The translations under genes were made by a program, and so were the position numbers. From an uncultured Oscillibacter sp. (lineage in GTDB: Bacteria > Bacillota > Clostridia > Oscillospirales > Oscillospiraceae), in NCBI RefSeq assembly GCF_900544955.1, contig NZ_UQXD01000018.1:1-43117 (forward strand): 43,117 nucleotides of DNA, read 5' to 3'. Shown here piece by piece: positions 31,305-40,466 of this stretch. The first letter of the stretch is position 1. The number at the start of each line of letters is the position of its first letter. The notes beneath the pieces are model-generated. The model saw only the letters and a program-made list of their open reading frames with translations, had not been told where the DNA came from and did no database searches.

Positions 31305-31814
31305 TCATGATTTTGCCGCAATGCCCAGCCTGCGCTCCAGGTGGGGGAGCAGCCCGCCGTCCTCCACCAGCTCCAGGATGTGGGGCGGAAGGGGGTCGCA
31401 CCAGTATTCCCGGCCGGTGGTCAGATCCAGAATTCGCCCGGAGGCGGGGTCCACCTCCAGTTCGTCGCCGTCCTGAATCTCGGAGGCCTGCTTGCAGATC
31501 AGCGCCTTGAGGCCGATGTTGATGGCGTTGCGGTAGAAAATGCGGGCGAAAAACTCCGCGATGACCACGGAGATGCCGCAGCCCTTGATGCTGACCGGAG
31601 CGGTCTCCCGGCTGGAGCCGGAGCCGAAGTTTCTGCCGGCCACCAGAATGTCGCCGGGGCGGACGCGCCGGGCAAAGTCCGGGTCCGCGCCCTCCAGGAC
31701 GTGGGCGATCATGTCGTCCATGGTCAGCTCCATGTACTGCGCCGGGTTGATGGCGTCGGTGTTGATGTTGTCGCCGAACTTATGGACTTTTCCGCGAATG
31801 ATCTCTTGGGCCAC
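31305..31814 (-). CDS. LeuD-like hydratase small subunit
   Basis: A 169-residue swivel subunit of the 3-isopropylmalate dehydratase/homoaconitase family. It shows GDNINTDAINPAQY near the N-terminus and the substrate-binding loop GRNFGSGSSRETAP, both strongly conserved. The start is a GTG at 31812-31814 with AGGAGG seven bases upstream. It follows the LeuC-like gene by 14 bases and precedes aconitase X. Without leuA, leuB or other leucine genes nearby, it more likely hydrates or dehydrates a catabolic acid, as in dimethylmaleate hydratase or citraconate/methylmalate hydratases of the same family. Confidence 0.92.
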   Translation of the reverse strand: MAQEIIRGKVHKFGDNINTDAINPAQYMELTMDDMIAHVLEGADPDFARRVRPGDILVAGRNFGSGSSRETAPVSIKGCGISVVIAEFFARIFYRNAINIGLKALICKQASEIQDGDELEVDPASGRILDLTTGREYWCDPLPPHILELVEDGGLLPHLERRLGIAAKS

Positions 31815-31828
31815 TGTGATTCCTCCTG

Positions 31829-33085
31829 TCAGATGTCCCGGGGGTCCGTCAGCTCCCCGGTCAGGGCGGACGCGGCGGCGGTGGCCGCCGACGCCAGGTA
31901 CACGTTGGATTGGCTGCTGCCCATGCGCCCCCGGAAGTTGCGGTTCGTGGTGGACACGCAGGTTTCCCCCGCCGCCAGCACGCCGGAGTGGAAGCCCACG
32001 CAGGCACCGCAGGTGGGCGCCAGAATCGTGGCTCCGGCGTCGGACAGCGCCGTGAGGAGGCCCAGCTCGGCGGCCTGCCGCCAGACCTGCTTGGAGCTGG
32101 GGGACACGCAGAGCTTGCACGCCCTGCTCAGCTTCCTGCCGCGCAATATCTCCGCGGCGGCCATCAGGTCCGTCAGCCGCCCGCCGGTGCAGGAGCCGAT
32201 GTAGGCCCGGTGCACCCGCACGCCCGCCGCCTCCCGGACGTCGTGCACGTTGTCCACCGCGTGGGGGCAGGCCACCTGGGGCGTCAGCTCCTCCGACTGG
32301 AATTGCAGACTGGAGGCATAGACCGCGTCGGGATCGCTGTCCATGGGATAGTAGGGCTTTGCGGTGCCGGTGCCTTTGAGGTAGGCCTCCGTGACGGCGT
32401 CGCAGGCGATCAAACCGGCCTTGGCCCCCGCCTCTACCGACATGTTGCAGATGCACATGCGCTCGTCCATGGGCAGGGCGTGGATGGTGTCTCCGCAGAA
32501 CTCCATGGCCTGGTAGGTGGCTCCGGCGTGTCCCACGTCCCGGATGGTCCGAAGAAAGAGGTCTTTCCCCATCACCCGCCGGGGAAGTTTGCCGCGCCAC
32601 TCCACCCGCATGGACTCCGGCACCCGCAGCCAGATTTCCCCGGTGGCCAGGACGCCCGCCATCTCCGTGGAGCCGATGCCGGTGCCGAAGCAGCCGAAGG
32701 CGCCCGCCGTCACCGTGTGCGAATCCACGCCCACCAGAAGGGTCCCGGGGAGGTCGAAGCCGTTTTCCGCCAGAATCTGGTGGCAGGGGCCACACTCCTC
32801 GAAATAGTGCTCGATGCCGTACGCCGCAGACCAGTCCCGGTCGAATTTGATGACGTTTGCCTGCGCCTCCGTGGCGGGGGGCGCGTAGTGATCCAAAATC
32901 AGGACCACCTTGGACTTGTCCCAGATGGTGCCCCCCAGGCGGCGCAGACCCGCGTCCACATACCAGGGGCCCAGGGTGTCGTCCAGCATGGCGCAGTCCA
33001 CCTTTCCGGTGACGATATCGCCCGCCGTGACCTCCGCCCGCCCGCAGCACCGCGCGAGGATTTTTTCCGCCAGCGTCTTTCCCAT
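31829..33085 (-). CDS. LeuC-like [4Fe-4S] hydratase large subunit
   Basis: A 418-residue catalytic subunit of the isopropylmalate dehydratase/homoaconitase family. The three cluster cysteines are visible in YIGSCTGGRLTDL (around residue 299) and APTCGACVGF (around 359 and 362). Other family parts are ILDHYAPPATEAQ, VGVDSHTVTAGAFGCFGTGIGS and STTNRNFRGRMG. Its length is that of the short, archaeal-like HacA/LeuC branch that includes dimethylmaleate hydratase of nicotinate fermentation. The ATG overlaps the stop of the lyase gene upstream by one base. It works with the LeuD-like subunit encoded next. Confidence 0.92.
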   Translation of the reverse strand: MGKTLAEKILARCCGRAEVTAGDIVTGKVDCAMLDDTLGPWYVDAGLRRLGGTIWDKSKVVLILDHYAPPATEAQANVIKFDRDWSAAYGIEHYFEECGPCHQILAENGFDLPGTLLVGVDSHTVTAGAFGCFGTGIGSTEMAGVLATGEIWLRVPESMRVEWRGKLPRRVMGKDLFLRTIRDVGHAGATYQAMEFCGDTIHALPMDERMCICNMSVEAGAKAGLIACDAVTEAYLKGTGTAKPYYPMDSDPDAVYASSLQFQSEELTPQVACPHAVDNVHDVREAAGVRVHRAYIGSCTGGRLTDLMAAAEILRGRKLSRACKLCVSPSSKQVWRQAAELGLLTALSDAGATILAPTCGACVGFHSGVLAAGETCVSTTNRNFRGRMGSSQSNVYLASAATAAASALTGELTDPRDI

Positions 33086-34005
33086 CAGCCGCGCCTCCCT
33101 TCGCCGCCGGGACATGCGCCCTCCGGCGGGATATGAATTTGATGCCCGCTGTAATTGCCCGGGATCTCCCGCCGCATGTCACGGGCGGCCCCCAGAATTT
33201 TTTCAAAGTCGATTCCGGTGCGGACTCCGCTTTTCTCCAGCAGGTACACCAGGTCCTCCGTGGAGGTGTTTCCGGAGGCGCCGGGGGCGAAGGGACAGCC
33301 TCCCAAGCCGCCCAGGGCGGTGTGCACCATGTCCGCTCCGCTCTCCAGGGCCAGGTAGCAATTCAGAACGCCGTTGTTCCGGGTGTCGTGCAGATGGGCC
33401 ATCAGGGGGAGTTGGGGGAAGGTGCGCTTGACCGCCGAAAAGACCTCCTGAATCAGCCTGGGGTCGCCCATGCCCACGGTGTCGGACAGCTCCAGCTGGT
33501 CCGCGCCCATGTCCGCGCCGCGCTCGATGAAGCGGAGAATCGTGCCCAGGGAGTGCTGGCCCTCGAAGGGACAGCCGAAAGTGGTGGCGCAGCCCAGGGT
33601 GATTTTCAAATCCGGCAGCTCCCGGCGGATGCGCTGCAGTTCCGCGAAGGACTGGCTGTGGGTCCGGCCGATGTTTTTCAGGTTGTGGGTCTCGGACACG
33701 GAGACCACGTAGTTGACCTCGCGGATGCCGTTTTCCACCGCCGCCCGGGCGCCGTGCAGATTGGGGACCAGAGCGGTGAGGGTCCGGTCCGGGTACCTGC
33801 CGGTGATGGTCCTGGCCACCAGGGCGGCGTCACGGAGCTGGGGGATGGCCTTGGGGTGGACGAAGGAGGTCACCTGAAGCGTCTGCACGCCGGCGTCCAG
33901 CATTCGTTCGATGTAGTGGATTTTGCGCTCGGTGGGAATGAAGTCCGGCAGGTTCTGCCAGCCGTCCCGGGGGCAGACCTCCATGATGGAAACGCTGCTT
34001 TTCAT
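33085..34005 (-). CDS. HMG-CoA lyase-family enzyme
   Basis: A 306-residue TIM-barrel lyase of the DRE-TIM metallolyase class. It shows EVCPRDGWQN (the family RDG/QN motif), metal ligands in LMAHLHDTRNNG and the catalytic cysteine loop GLGGCPFAPGASGN identical in pattern to 3-hydroxy-3-methylglutaryl-CoA lyase. The family splits 3-hydroxy-3-methylglutaryl-CoA to acetyl-CoA and acetoacetate; relatives can cleave other 3-hydroxyacyl-CoA compounds such as citramalyl-CoA. Next to a family III CoA-transferase gene 9 bases upstream, it likely cleaves the CoA ester that enzyme makes. Confidence 0.92.
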   Translation of the reverse strand: MKSSVSIMEVCPRDGWQNLPDFIPTERKIHYIERMLDAGVQTLQVTSFVHPKAIPQLRDAALVARTITGRYPDRTLTALVPNLHGARAAVENGIREVNYVVSVSETHNLKNIGRTHSQSFAELQRIRRELPDLKITLGCATTFGCPFEGQHSLGTILRFIERGADMGADQLELSDTVGMGDPRLIQEVFSAVKRTFPQLPLMAHLHDTRNNGVLNCYLALESGADMVHTALGGLGGCPFAPGASGNTSTEDLVYLLEKSGVRTGIDFEKILGAARDMRREIPGNYSGHQIHIPPEGACPGGEGRRG

Positions 34006-34014
34006 AGCGCCTCC

Positions 34015-35208
34015 TTACAAAACGCCGCCCGCACGGAGGGATTCGCAGTCCCGGGCGGAATAGCCCAGGAAGTCCTGCAGAATCTCCTCCGTGTGCTGGC
34101 CCAGAAGCGGCGCGGGGGAGCGGTATGTCACGGGGGTTTCGCTCAGCTTGATTTGGTTGCCGGTGATTTTGATCTTCCCGGCGACGGGGTGCTCCATCTC
34201 CACGAACATCTCCCTTGCGCCGGCGATGTGTGGGTCCTCGGCGACCTGCTTGATGTTGTTGATGGGTCCCGCCGGGACGCCGGCGGCCAGAATCAGCTCC
34301 ACGGCGGTCTGGGTGTCGTACTGCGCCAGCCAGTCCTCCAGGATGGGCTTGAGCGCCGCGTGGTGCTTCACGCGCTCCACGTTTGTGCAAAAGCGGGGGT
34401 CGTCCCGCAGCCCGGGCTGTCCCATGAGGTCCGTGAGCAGCTTGAAGAGCTTGTCGTTGCCGCAGCCGATGACCAGCATGCCGTCCCTGGTCCGGAAGGA
34501 GTCGTAGGGGTAGGAGGCCTCGTAGCGGTTGCCGATCCGCTCGGGGATGCGGCCCTCCATCAAATAGATTTGGTTGATGATCTCCAGAGAGGACACCACG
34601 GAGTCCACCAAGGACACGTCCACCAACTGGCCCGCGCCGGTTTCCCGCTTTTTGATGTAGGCGGCCAGGACGCCGACGGTCAGGCTGATCCCGCCCATGA
34701 CGTCGGAGATGGCGGTGCCGGACCGGGTGGGCATGCCGTCTGGCCAGCCGGTGGTGCTCATCAGTCCGCCCATGGCCTGGCCGATGATGTCGTATCCGGG
34801 CCGCTGGCTGTAGGGACCGTAGTGGCCGAAACCGGACACGCAGCCGTACACAAGGCCGGGGTTGACCTCTTTCAGGCTCTCGTAGCCGAGGCCCAGCCGC
34901 TCCATGACGCCGGGACGGTAGTTTTCCAAGAGGATGTCCGCCTTTTCCACCAGCTGCAGCAAGACCTTTTTGCCGGCCTCGGATTTCAGGTTGAGCGTCA
35001 TGCTGCGCTTGTTGCGGTTGAGATTCATGTAATAGGCGCTCTCCCCGTTCACCTGGGGATAGTGGGCGCGGCTGTCGTCTCCTTTGCCGGGGAGTTCAAT
35101 TTTGATAACATCGGCGCCCATATCCGCCAGCATCATGGAGCAGTATGGGCCCGCCAGCACGCGAGTCAAGTCGATGACGGTCACCCCCGACAAGGCTCCT
35201 TCTCTCAC
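34015..35208 (-). CDS. Family III CoA-transferase (CaiB/BaiF)
   Basis: A 397-residue CoA-transferase. It begins near ALSGVTVIDLTRVLAGPYCS and shows ADMGADVIKIELPGKGD, LNRNKRSMTLNL and the catalytic aspartate in RSGTAISDVMGG, which forms the acyl-anhydride/thioester intermediates in this family. Such enzymes move CoA from succinyl-CoA or acetyl-CoA to a carboxylate, including citramalate and itaconate in known cases. A GTG at 35206-35208 with GGAGG nine bases upstream is the preferred start; another GTG seven codons earlier lacks a site. It lies between dctM and the lyase, so the imported acid is probably activated here. Confidence 0.9.
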   Translation of the reverse strand: MREGALSGVTVIDLTRVLAGPYCSMMLADMGADVIKIELPGKGDDSRAHYPQVNGESAYYMNLNRNKRSMTLNLKSEAGKKVLLQLVEKADILLENYRPGVMERLGLGYESLKEVNPGLVYGCVSGFGHYGPYSQRPGYDIIGQAMGGLMSTTGWPDGMPTRSGTAISDVMGGISLTVGVLAAYIKKRETGAGQLVDVSLVDSVVSSLEIINQIYLMEGRIPERIGNRYEASYPYDSFRTRDGMLVIGCGNDKLFKLLTDLMGQPGLRDDPRFCTNVERVKHHAALKPILEDWLAQYDTQTAVELILAAGVPAGPINNIKQVAEDPHIAGAREMFVEMEHPVAGKIKITGNQIKLSETPVTYRSPAPLLGQHTEEILQDFLGYSARDCESLRAGGVL

Positions 35209-35247
35209 GTAAAATCGCCTCCAGTACACGTTTTTGAATTCGGTTTT

Positions 35248-36531
35248 TTACAGGGCCAGATTCGGCAGGAACATGATTATTTCCGGAACGACCATCAGCA
35301 GAATCAAGATCAGCATAGAGCATATGACGTAGGCCCACAGATGGCGGTTGATCACAATTTTTGCATTATCCTTTTGAATGCTGGCTGCTACATACAGGTT
35401 CATTCCGACGGGGGGTGTCACCAGCCCGATGCCCAGATTGATGATCATAATCACACCGAACGCCACAGGATCAATGCCATACTGCTGTGCGACCGGCGCG
35501 AGCAGGGGAGACAGCACCAAAATGGCCGGAGGGGTGTCCATGACCATGCCGACAAAAAACAGGAAGATGGTTACGAGCAAAAGGAACTGCGCCCGGGTGT
35601 CGCATGTCGAGATGATGAAGTTTGTCACAGCGACCGGAATCATCTGCGTGGTCAGGACGTAAGCAAAGCAGGAGGCCGCCGCTACGACAAATAGAATCAT
35701 GGCGGTGGAGATCACGGAGCTGCGGAGAATGGAGATGATTTTCTTGGGGTCCAGCTCCCGATAAATCAACGTGCCTGCAAGCAGTCCGTACAGGCAGGAG
35801 ACGGCCGCGGCCTCCGTGGGTGTAAAAATGCCGCCATAGATGCCGCCCAGCACAATGCCGGGCATGATCAGGGCCCAAATGCCGTCCACAAAGGCCCTGC
35901 CCAGTTCCCGCAGGGAAAAGCTGTGGCTTTTCAGGGTCTCCTTATGAATGACGCCGTAAATGATGGCGTAGATGGACATCCCCGCAGCGAGCATGAAGCC
36001 GGGAATGAATCCCCCCAAAAAGACGTTTCCGATGCTTGCTCCGGAAGAGAGGCCGTATAAGACCATCGGTATAGAGGGCGGGACGATGATGCCCAAATAG
36101 CCGGCGCTTGCGATGGTTGCCAGGGAAAATGCCCTCGGGTAGCCCTCTTCCAGCATGTACGGCAGCATGATGGAGCCGATTGCCGCAACCGTGGCCACCG
36201 CTGAACCGGATATGGCGCCGAAGAATGCGGACGACAAAAACACCACGATTGCAAGCCCTCCGGGAAGCCAGCCGATTAAGGCGTTGGCAAGGTTTACCAG
36301 ACGCTTGGATACGCCGCCCTTTTCCAAAAGACCGCCCGCGATCATGAAAAAGGGAATGGCCAGCAGACTATAGGAATCCAGGGCGGAGAAGAACTTCTGC
36401 GCGACTACCGCCATGGTGACGTCGGCAAAGAGGAACTGCGGAATGATTGCGCCAAGTGCCAGCGCAATTGCCACGGGAACACCGATCAGTACGAGCAAAA
36501 AGAATACGACGAATATAAAAATGGTTATCAT
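35248..36531 (-). CDS. dctM: TRAP transporter large permease DctM
   Basis: A 427-residue, twelve-helix permease, the catalytic membrane subunit of a sodium-driven TRAP transporter for organic acids. Family features are the N-terminal VVFFLLVLIGVPVAIALALG, FFMIAGGLLEKGGVSKRLV, GSAVATVAAIGSIMLPYMLE, GGIFTPTEAAAVSCLYG and TPPVGMNLYVAASI. With the small permease 29 bases upstream and a substrate-binding protein before that, the transporter is complete. A fragment of a second dctM lies at 28662-28745. Confidence 0.94.
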   Translation of the reverse strand: MITIFIFVVFFLLVLIGVPVAIALALGAIIPQFLFADVTMAVVAQKFFSALDSYSLLAIPFFMIAGGLLEKGGVSKRLVNLANALIGWLPGGLAIVVFLSSAFFGAISGSAVATVAAIGSIMLPYMLEEGYPRAFSLATIASAGYLGIIVPPSIPMVLYGLSSGASIGNVFLGGFIPGFMLAAGMSIYAIIYGVIHKETLKSHSFSLRELGRAFVDGIWALIMPGIVLGGIYGGIFTPTEAAAVSCLYGLLAGTLIYRELDPKKIISILRSSVISTAMILFVVAAASCFAYVLTTQMIPVAVTNFIISTCDTRAQFLLLVTIFLFFVGMVMDTPPAILVLSPLLAPVAQQYGIDPVAFGVIMIINLGIGLVTPPVGMNLYVAASIQKDNAKIVINRHLWAYVICSMLILILLMVVPEIIMFLPNLAL

Positions 36532-36560
36532 GCACTCACCTCACGATCCGTTCGGTATGG

Positions 36561-37112
36561 TCAGTTTGCCATCAGCTCATCATCATAGCTTTCAAGGGCC
36601 GTTCCCCCCAGGAAATGGTCGTTGTAAAACAGCATCATTGCCTGGACCGCGGCCAAGCCGAACCCGACGACCAGCGGAACGTACATGATCCACATCGGCC
36701 AGCGCAGGGCGGCGGACTTTTGCTGGAAGCTCTGAACCTGCAGCATGAAGCTGGTGGAGAACCAGGTAAACAGAAGATAGGCGGTAATGGAGATCAGCTC
36801 GCGCAGGATGATGACGGCCGATCTGATTTTGGCGGGAAACATATCGACGACAAACGTCAGCCCCAGATGGGCGCGTTCCCGCGCCGCCATACTGATTCCA
36901 ATATAGGCGCCCGTTACCATGAGGTACCGGGAGGCTTCCTCGGTCCACATCATCGGAATGTGCAGGACAAATCTGGATAGGACGCCGAACAGTACCAGAA
37001 GCGCCATGGCGACAAAGCAGAGCATGGAAATGACGCCTTCCAGCCAGTGGAGCGCCTGATCCAATTTGCGGAGGATTTGAACGGTTCCGCCCTTTTTGGG
37101 TTCCTTCAACAT
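36561..37112 (-). CDS. dctQ: TRAP transporter small permease DctQ
   Basis: A 183-residue protein with four membrane helices (starting LEGVISMLCFVAMALLVLFG). It carries the DctQ signature around MMWTEEASRYLMVTGAYIG and SMAARERAHLGLTFVVDMFP. It supports DctM in TRAP transport. GAAAGGAG precedes the ATG at 37110-37112. Confidence 0.92.
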   Translation of the reverse strand: MLKEPKKGGTVQILRKLDQALHWLEGVISMLCFVAMALLVLFGVLSRFVLHIPMMWTEEASRYLMVTGAYIGISMAARERAHLGLTFVVDMFPAKIRSAVIILRELISITAYLLFTWFSTSFMLQVQSFQQKSAALRWPMWIMYVPLVVGFGLAAVQAMMLFYNDHFLGGTALESYDDELMAN

Positions 37113-37176
37113 GCGTTCTCCTTTCCTGCCGGGAGATACGAGGGGCGGCCGCCCCCCGCATTTCCTTCGGCGTCCG

Positions 37177-38232
37177 TTATTGCACGGCCTGAATGCGGTC
37201 GACCTCGTCCTGGGAGAACCAGCTGGGAATCAGCTGGGGATAAGCTTTTTCCGTAATCGTATCAACCCACTGGTCCATTTCCTCCTGCGTCAGATCAATG
37301 AGGTTGACGCCCTCGTTCTCCATGGTCTGCCGAATCTCCGCTTCGACGTTGTTGGAATATTCGCGCATGTAGTCACGGGATTCGACGGCGGCCTCCTCAA
37401 GGATTGCCTTGATGTCGTCGGGCAGAGGATCCCAGGTCTGCTTGCTGATTACCAGAGGAACGGGGGAGTAGGTGACGTTCAGCAGGGTGTAGTTCGGTGC
37501 GACGGTATAGATTTTATTGAAAAAAGTAGTGGTATAGGGGAGGATGGTGCCGTCGACCGTGCCGTTTTGAAGAGCGGTGAAAACCTCGGCCCAGGCCATG
37601 GGGACGGGGTTTGCGCCGGTCGCCGCAACCCAGGACATGGTTACCTCCGTCTCCATCGTGCGGAAGGTGCGGCCCTTCATGTCGTCGGGGACCCGGATGG
37701 GGTCGCCGCTGTACACGAGATTGAACATGCCGCATTCCCACCAGGCCAGGCCGTGCATGCCGTAGTTCTCCAGACTCTCAAATTTTTCGTCGCCGATTTC
37801 GCCGTCCAGAACGGAATAGGCATGCTGCTTGTCCCGAAACAGGAAGGGCATGTCGAAGATGGCGAAGCTGGGGTCAAAGTTGACAAGGGGGGAGGTTGTG
37901 TTGGAGGCAAAATCCAGAGTTCCCATTTGAAGCATTTCATAGGTTTCGCGCTCGCTTCCCAGTTGGGAGCCGGGGAAGATGTCGATTTGAATTCTGCCGC
38001 CGGATTTTTCTGCGCAGAGCTCGGCAAATTTGGTTGCGCCGATGTGGTAAGGATGGTCTGTGGCGAGGCCGTGATGGAAGCGCCAAACATAGGTGGGGCC
38101 GTCCGCGGGAGTGGATGCGTCGCTGGAGGTGCCGGGAGCGTCATTTGGAGCGGTGTCTGCGCCTCCGCAGGAAACCAGAGAAAATACCATTGCAAGCACG
38201 AATAGCAGGCTCAAAAACTTCTTGGATTTCAT
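37177..38232 (-). CDS. dctP: TRAP substrate-binding lipoprotein DctP
   Basis: A 351-residue extracellular solute receptor of the DctP family. A lipoprotein signal (LLFVLAMVFSLVSCGG, lipobox Leu-Val-Ser-Cys) is followed by a Ser/Thr/Ala/Pro linker and the mature domain. In the middle, GRTFRTMETEVTMSWVAATG contains the Arg that in this family pairs with the ligand carboxylate, and MAWAEVFTALQNGTVDG is a hallmark. It determines substrate choice, but the acid cannot be read from the sequence. The start MKSKKFLSL has AAGGGAG upstream. Confidence 0.94.
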   Translation of the reverse strand: MKSKKFLSLLFVLAMVFSLVSCGGADTAPNDAPGTSSDASTPADGPTYVWRFHHGLATDHPYHIGATKFAELCAEKSGGRIQIDIFPGSQLGSERETYEMLQMGTLDFASNTTSPLVNFDPSFAIFDMPFLFRDKQHAYSVLDGEIGDEKFESLENYGMHGLAWWECGMFNLVYSGDPIRVPDDMKGRTFRTMETEVTMSWVAATGANPVPMAWAEVFTALQNGTVDGTILPYTTTFFNKIYTVAPNYTLLNVTYSPVPLVISKQTWDPLPDDIKAILEEAAVESRDYMREYSNNVEAEIRQTMENEGVNLIDLTQEEMDQWVDTITEKAYPQLIPSWFSQDEVDRIQAVQ

Positions 38233-38280
38233 GGTTATAACTCCCTTCAAACGTTTAGACAGGACTTTTTGAGTTGCCCG

Positions 38281-38994
38281 TCAGGGATAGCAAGGCTGCC
38301 GGAACACGCCGATCTCATGACCGGGCAAGATGTGGTCGCAGGATTTTTCCAAGTAGTCGAAGTTTTCGTAATAGCGGATCATGTCGGTGTGAAGGCCGTT
38401 GACGATTCGCGGATTGGCCTCCCAGCAGTCAAACACCGTGACCAGGTCCCCGGTGAGAGCATAGATGCCCTTTTCTGTCTGGATCAGAACGGATTGAGAA
38501 CCCGGAGAGTGGCCTGGGGTGGGAATCACACGGATGCCGTCCAAAATATCTGCACAGCCATTCAAAATGACGTAGTCCGTTTTGAAAATCACCTGCTGGT
38601 CGTAGAGTTTCTTTTGGATGGCGAGGGGAGCCGCCGCATAGCGGAGCTCCTCTCTTTGCACATAGAATGTTGCGTTTGGAAACAAATCGTTATTGGAGCA
38701 GTGATCCCAATGCAGGTGCGTCAAGATCACGGTGTCGATTTCTTCGGGCTTCACATTGAGCGCGCCCAGCCGAATGGGGAGAAAGTCGTCTTCGTCCTGG
38801 TAATAGGGCATGTGCTTCACGCCGTCGGCGGGGTCGCCGCCGGTGTCCACAAGCACTTTGCGGCTTCCGTCCGTCACATAATAGGAGATAATGGGCTGTT
38901 CGCGCTGCGTGCCCGGATTTTGCTGGTACGCCACAGCGGAGCTGTCGCGGATGGAGGTTCCCAGCTTCAACGGGTAAATCCGATAGGTTTTCAT
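38281..38994 (-). CDS. MBL-fold lactonase-like hydrolase
   Basis: A 237-residue metallo-beta-lactamase-fold enzyme of the N-acyl-homoserine-lactonase-like (AttM/AiiA) branch. The di-metal motif THLHWDHCSN, the third ligand region TPGHSPGSQS, ALTGDLVTVFDC and the final LPGHE are present. Inside an acid-utilisation operon it more plausibly opens a lactone form of the substrate or an intermediate than a quorum signal. It lies 29 bases after mmgE and 48 before dctP. Confidence 0.85.
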   Translation of the reverse strand: MKTYRIYPLKLGTSIRDSSAVAYQQNPGTQREQPIISYYVTDGSRKVLVDTGGDPADGVKHMPYYQDEDDFLPIRLGALNVKPEEIDTVILTHLHWDHCSNNDLFPNATFYVQREELRYAAAPLAIQKKLYDQQVIFKTDYVILNGCADILDGIRVIPTPGHSPGSQSVLIQTEKGIYALTGDLVTVFDCWEANPRIVNGLHTDMIRYYENFDYLEKSCDHILPGHEIGVFRQPCYP

Positions 38995-39023
38995 GGCTGC
39001 TATGTCCCCCTCAAGCTCGTTCT

Positions 39024-40415
39024 TTATCTGGCTGCGTTGCCAATGGCCTGCATCAGGTCCGCGATTGTGGGAATCTCCTCGAGGCTGCGCAGCATCTTGG
39101 TCACAGGGGCGATTTTTCCGGGGTCAAGCGTGATGCCCATGCACTCCGTCATCTTTTCAACAACCTCGTCGGTGTGCATGGGATTCTGCGCCTCGCCTCT
39201 GGCATAGACGACCGCTTCCTTCAGCTCCCGGCCATCCTTTAAGCATACCGTCATCCGCGTCTCCCAGTTCCCGGCAAAGTATTCGCCGTTGGCAATGGAG
39301 TCGTCCGTGACCATCGTGATTTTCTTCATCATGCTGATTACGCGCTGGTCCATAATGCGGGTTCCTTCAAAATCCGCAATACCCGGGCGGCGGTGGTTGG
39401 CCAATGTCAGCGCGGTGGTGTATTGGGCGCTGAACTTGCCCTCCAGCATGGTCTTGGGATCGTGGTACTTTAAGCAGCCCATGGTCAAGGGCTGGGCGCC
39501 AATGCGGATGGACTCCACGTCGTCGTAGCCAAAGTGGTGCTGCTCCATCAAATTCCAGATGTCATCGATGATATTGTGGCAGCATTTGCAGCAGGGGTAC
39601 GGTTTCATCGTGATGCCGGGGTCCAGGAAGGCGGATTTCCCGTGGTCCATCTTGTCGTACATGGATGCGGTGTCCAGGCTGCCGGTGGAGGCTTTCACAT
39701 AGCCGCCCGCCATCTCCATAATGTCGGGGTTGGCGGTGAAACCCAGCTTTGCCATTTTGGAAACCAGAATGCCTTTTTCTGCGGCACGGCCGGCATGAAA
39801 GGCCTTGGTCATGGTGCCGAAGTTGCCCTGCAGGCCGGCGGCTTCGCTGGCGGCCATGCTGAATGCAGTAACCAGCTGTTCCCTGGTGAGTCGCAGCAGC
39901 GTCCCTGCGGCGGCGGTGGCGCCAAAAATACCGATGGTTTCCGTGGAGTGCCAGCCTTTGCTGTAGTGCACCATGTTTTTTTGATTCAGACCGCGGGACA
40001 TGGCGTCGATCACTTCAACGCCGATGATATAGGCCTCCAGCGCGTCCCTGCCGCCCTTTCCCAGCTCTTCGCACATTGCCAGCGTGCACGGAAGAACCGC
40101 TGCGCTGGGATGCCCGCTCAAAGAGGGCAGCATATCGTCGAAATCATGGAAGTGTGAGGAGATACCGTTGATGAATGCCGCGGAACAGCTGTTCAGCTTT
40201 TTGCCCGTTCCAATGACGCTTGCGGTCTGTTTTTCTGTGCCGTACATCGTCTTGCAAAACTCGTAGGCCAATTGGGACGGCTTTCCGGCGGCGCCGGCGA
40301 TGATGCATCCCAGAGTATCCAGAAAGAAATCCTTCGCGGTGGAGACCACCTCTCCGGGCATCTGCTCCATATGGAGTGACAGCGTGTAGTCGGCGACTTT
40401 TTCCAGAATCGTCAT
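39024..40415 (-). CDS. MmgE/PrpD-family protein
   Basis: A 463-residue member of the MmgE/PrpD superfamily, which holds 2-methylcitrate dehydratases, cis-aconitate decarboxylase and iminodisuccinate epimerase. Characteristic pieces are FFLDTLGCIIAGAAGKPSQL near residue 30, AAFINGISSHFHDFDDMLPS with HPSAAVLPCTLAMCE, and YPCCKCCHNIIDD in the C-terminal half. It needs no iron-sulfur cluster. With PrpF immediately upstream, it recalls the PrpF/PrpD pairing of methylcitrate routes, but no methylcitrate synthase or lyase is present. The substrate is unknown. AAAGGAGG precedes the ATG. Confidence 0.9.
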   Translation of the reverse strand: MTILEKVADYTLSLHMEQMPGEVVSTAKDFFLDTLGCIIAGAAGKPSQLAYEFCKTMYGTEKQTASVIGTGKKLNSCSAAFINGISSHFHDFDDMLPSLSGHPSAAVLPCTLAMCEELGKGGRDALEAYIIGVEVIDAMSRGLNQKNMVHYSKGWHSTETIGIFGATAAAGTLLRLTREQLVTAFSMAASEAAGLQGNFGTMTKAFHAGRAAEKGILVSKMAKLGFTANPDIMEMAGGYVKASTGSLDTASMYDKMDHGKSAFLDPGITMKPYPCCKCCHNIIDDIWNLMEQHHFGYDDVESIRIGAQPLTMGCLKYHDPKTMLEGKFSAQYTTALTLANHRRPGIADFEGTRIMDQRVISMMKKITMVTDDSIANGEYFAGNWETRMTVCLKDGRELKEAVVYARGEAQNPMHTDEVVEKMTECMGITLDPGKIAPVTKMLRSLEEIPTIADLMQAIGNAAR

Positions 40416-40466
40416 AGCAATCCTCCTTTTTTTCAGAAAATAATAAACGCCTGTGGGCTTCCGGCT

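Noticed and set aside
31305..33085. Leucine biosynthesis leuCD genes
   Set aside because: The proteins are of the LeuCD family, but leuA, leuB and ilv genes are absent and the genes sit in an acid uptake and CoA-dependent cleavage operon, so a catabolic hydratase is more likely.
38281..38994. Quorum-quenching acyl homoserine lactonase
   Set aside because: Family resemblance exists, but there is no quorum-sensing gene nearby and the operon context favours a metabolic lactone or ester.
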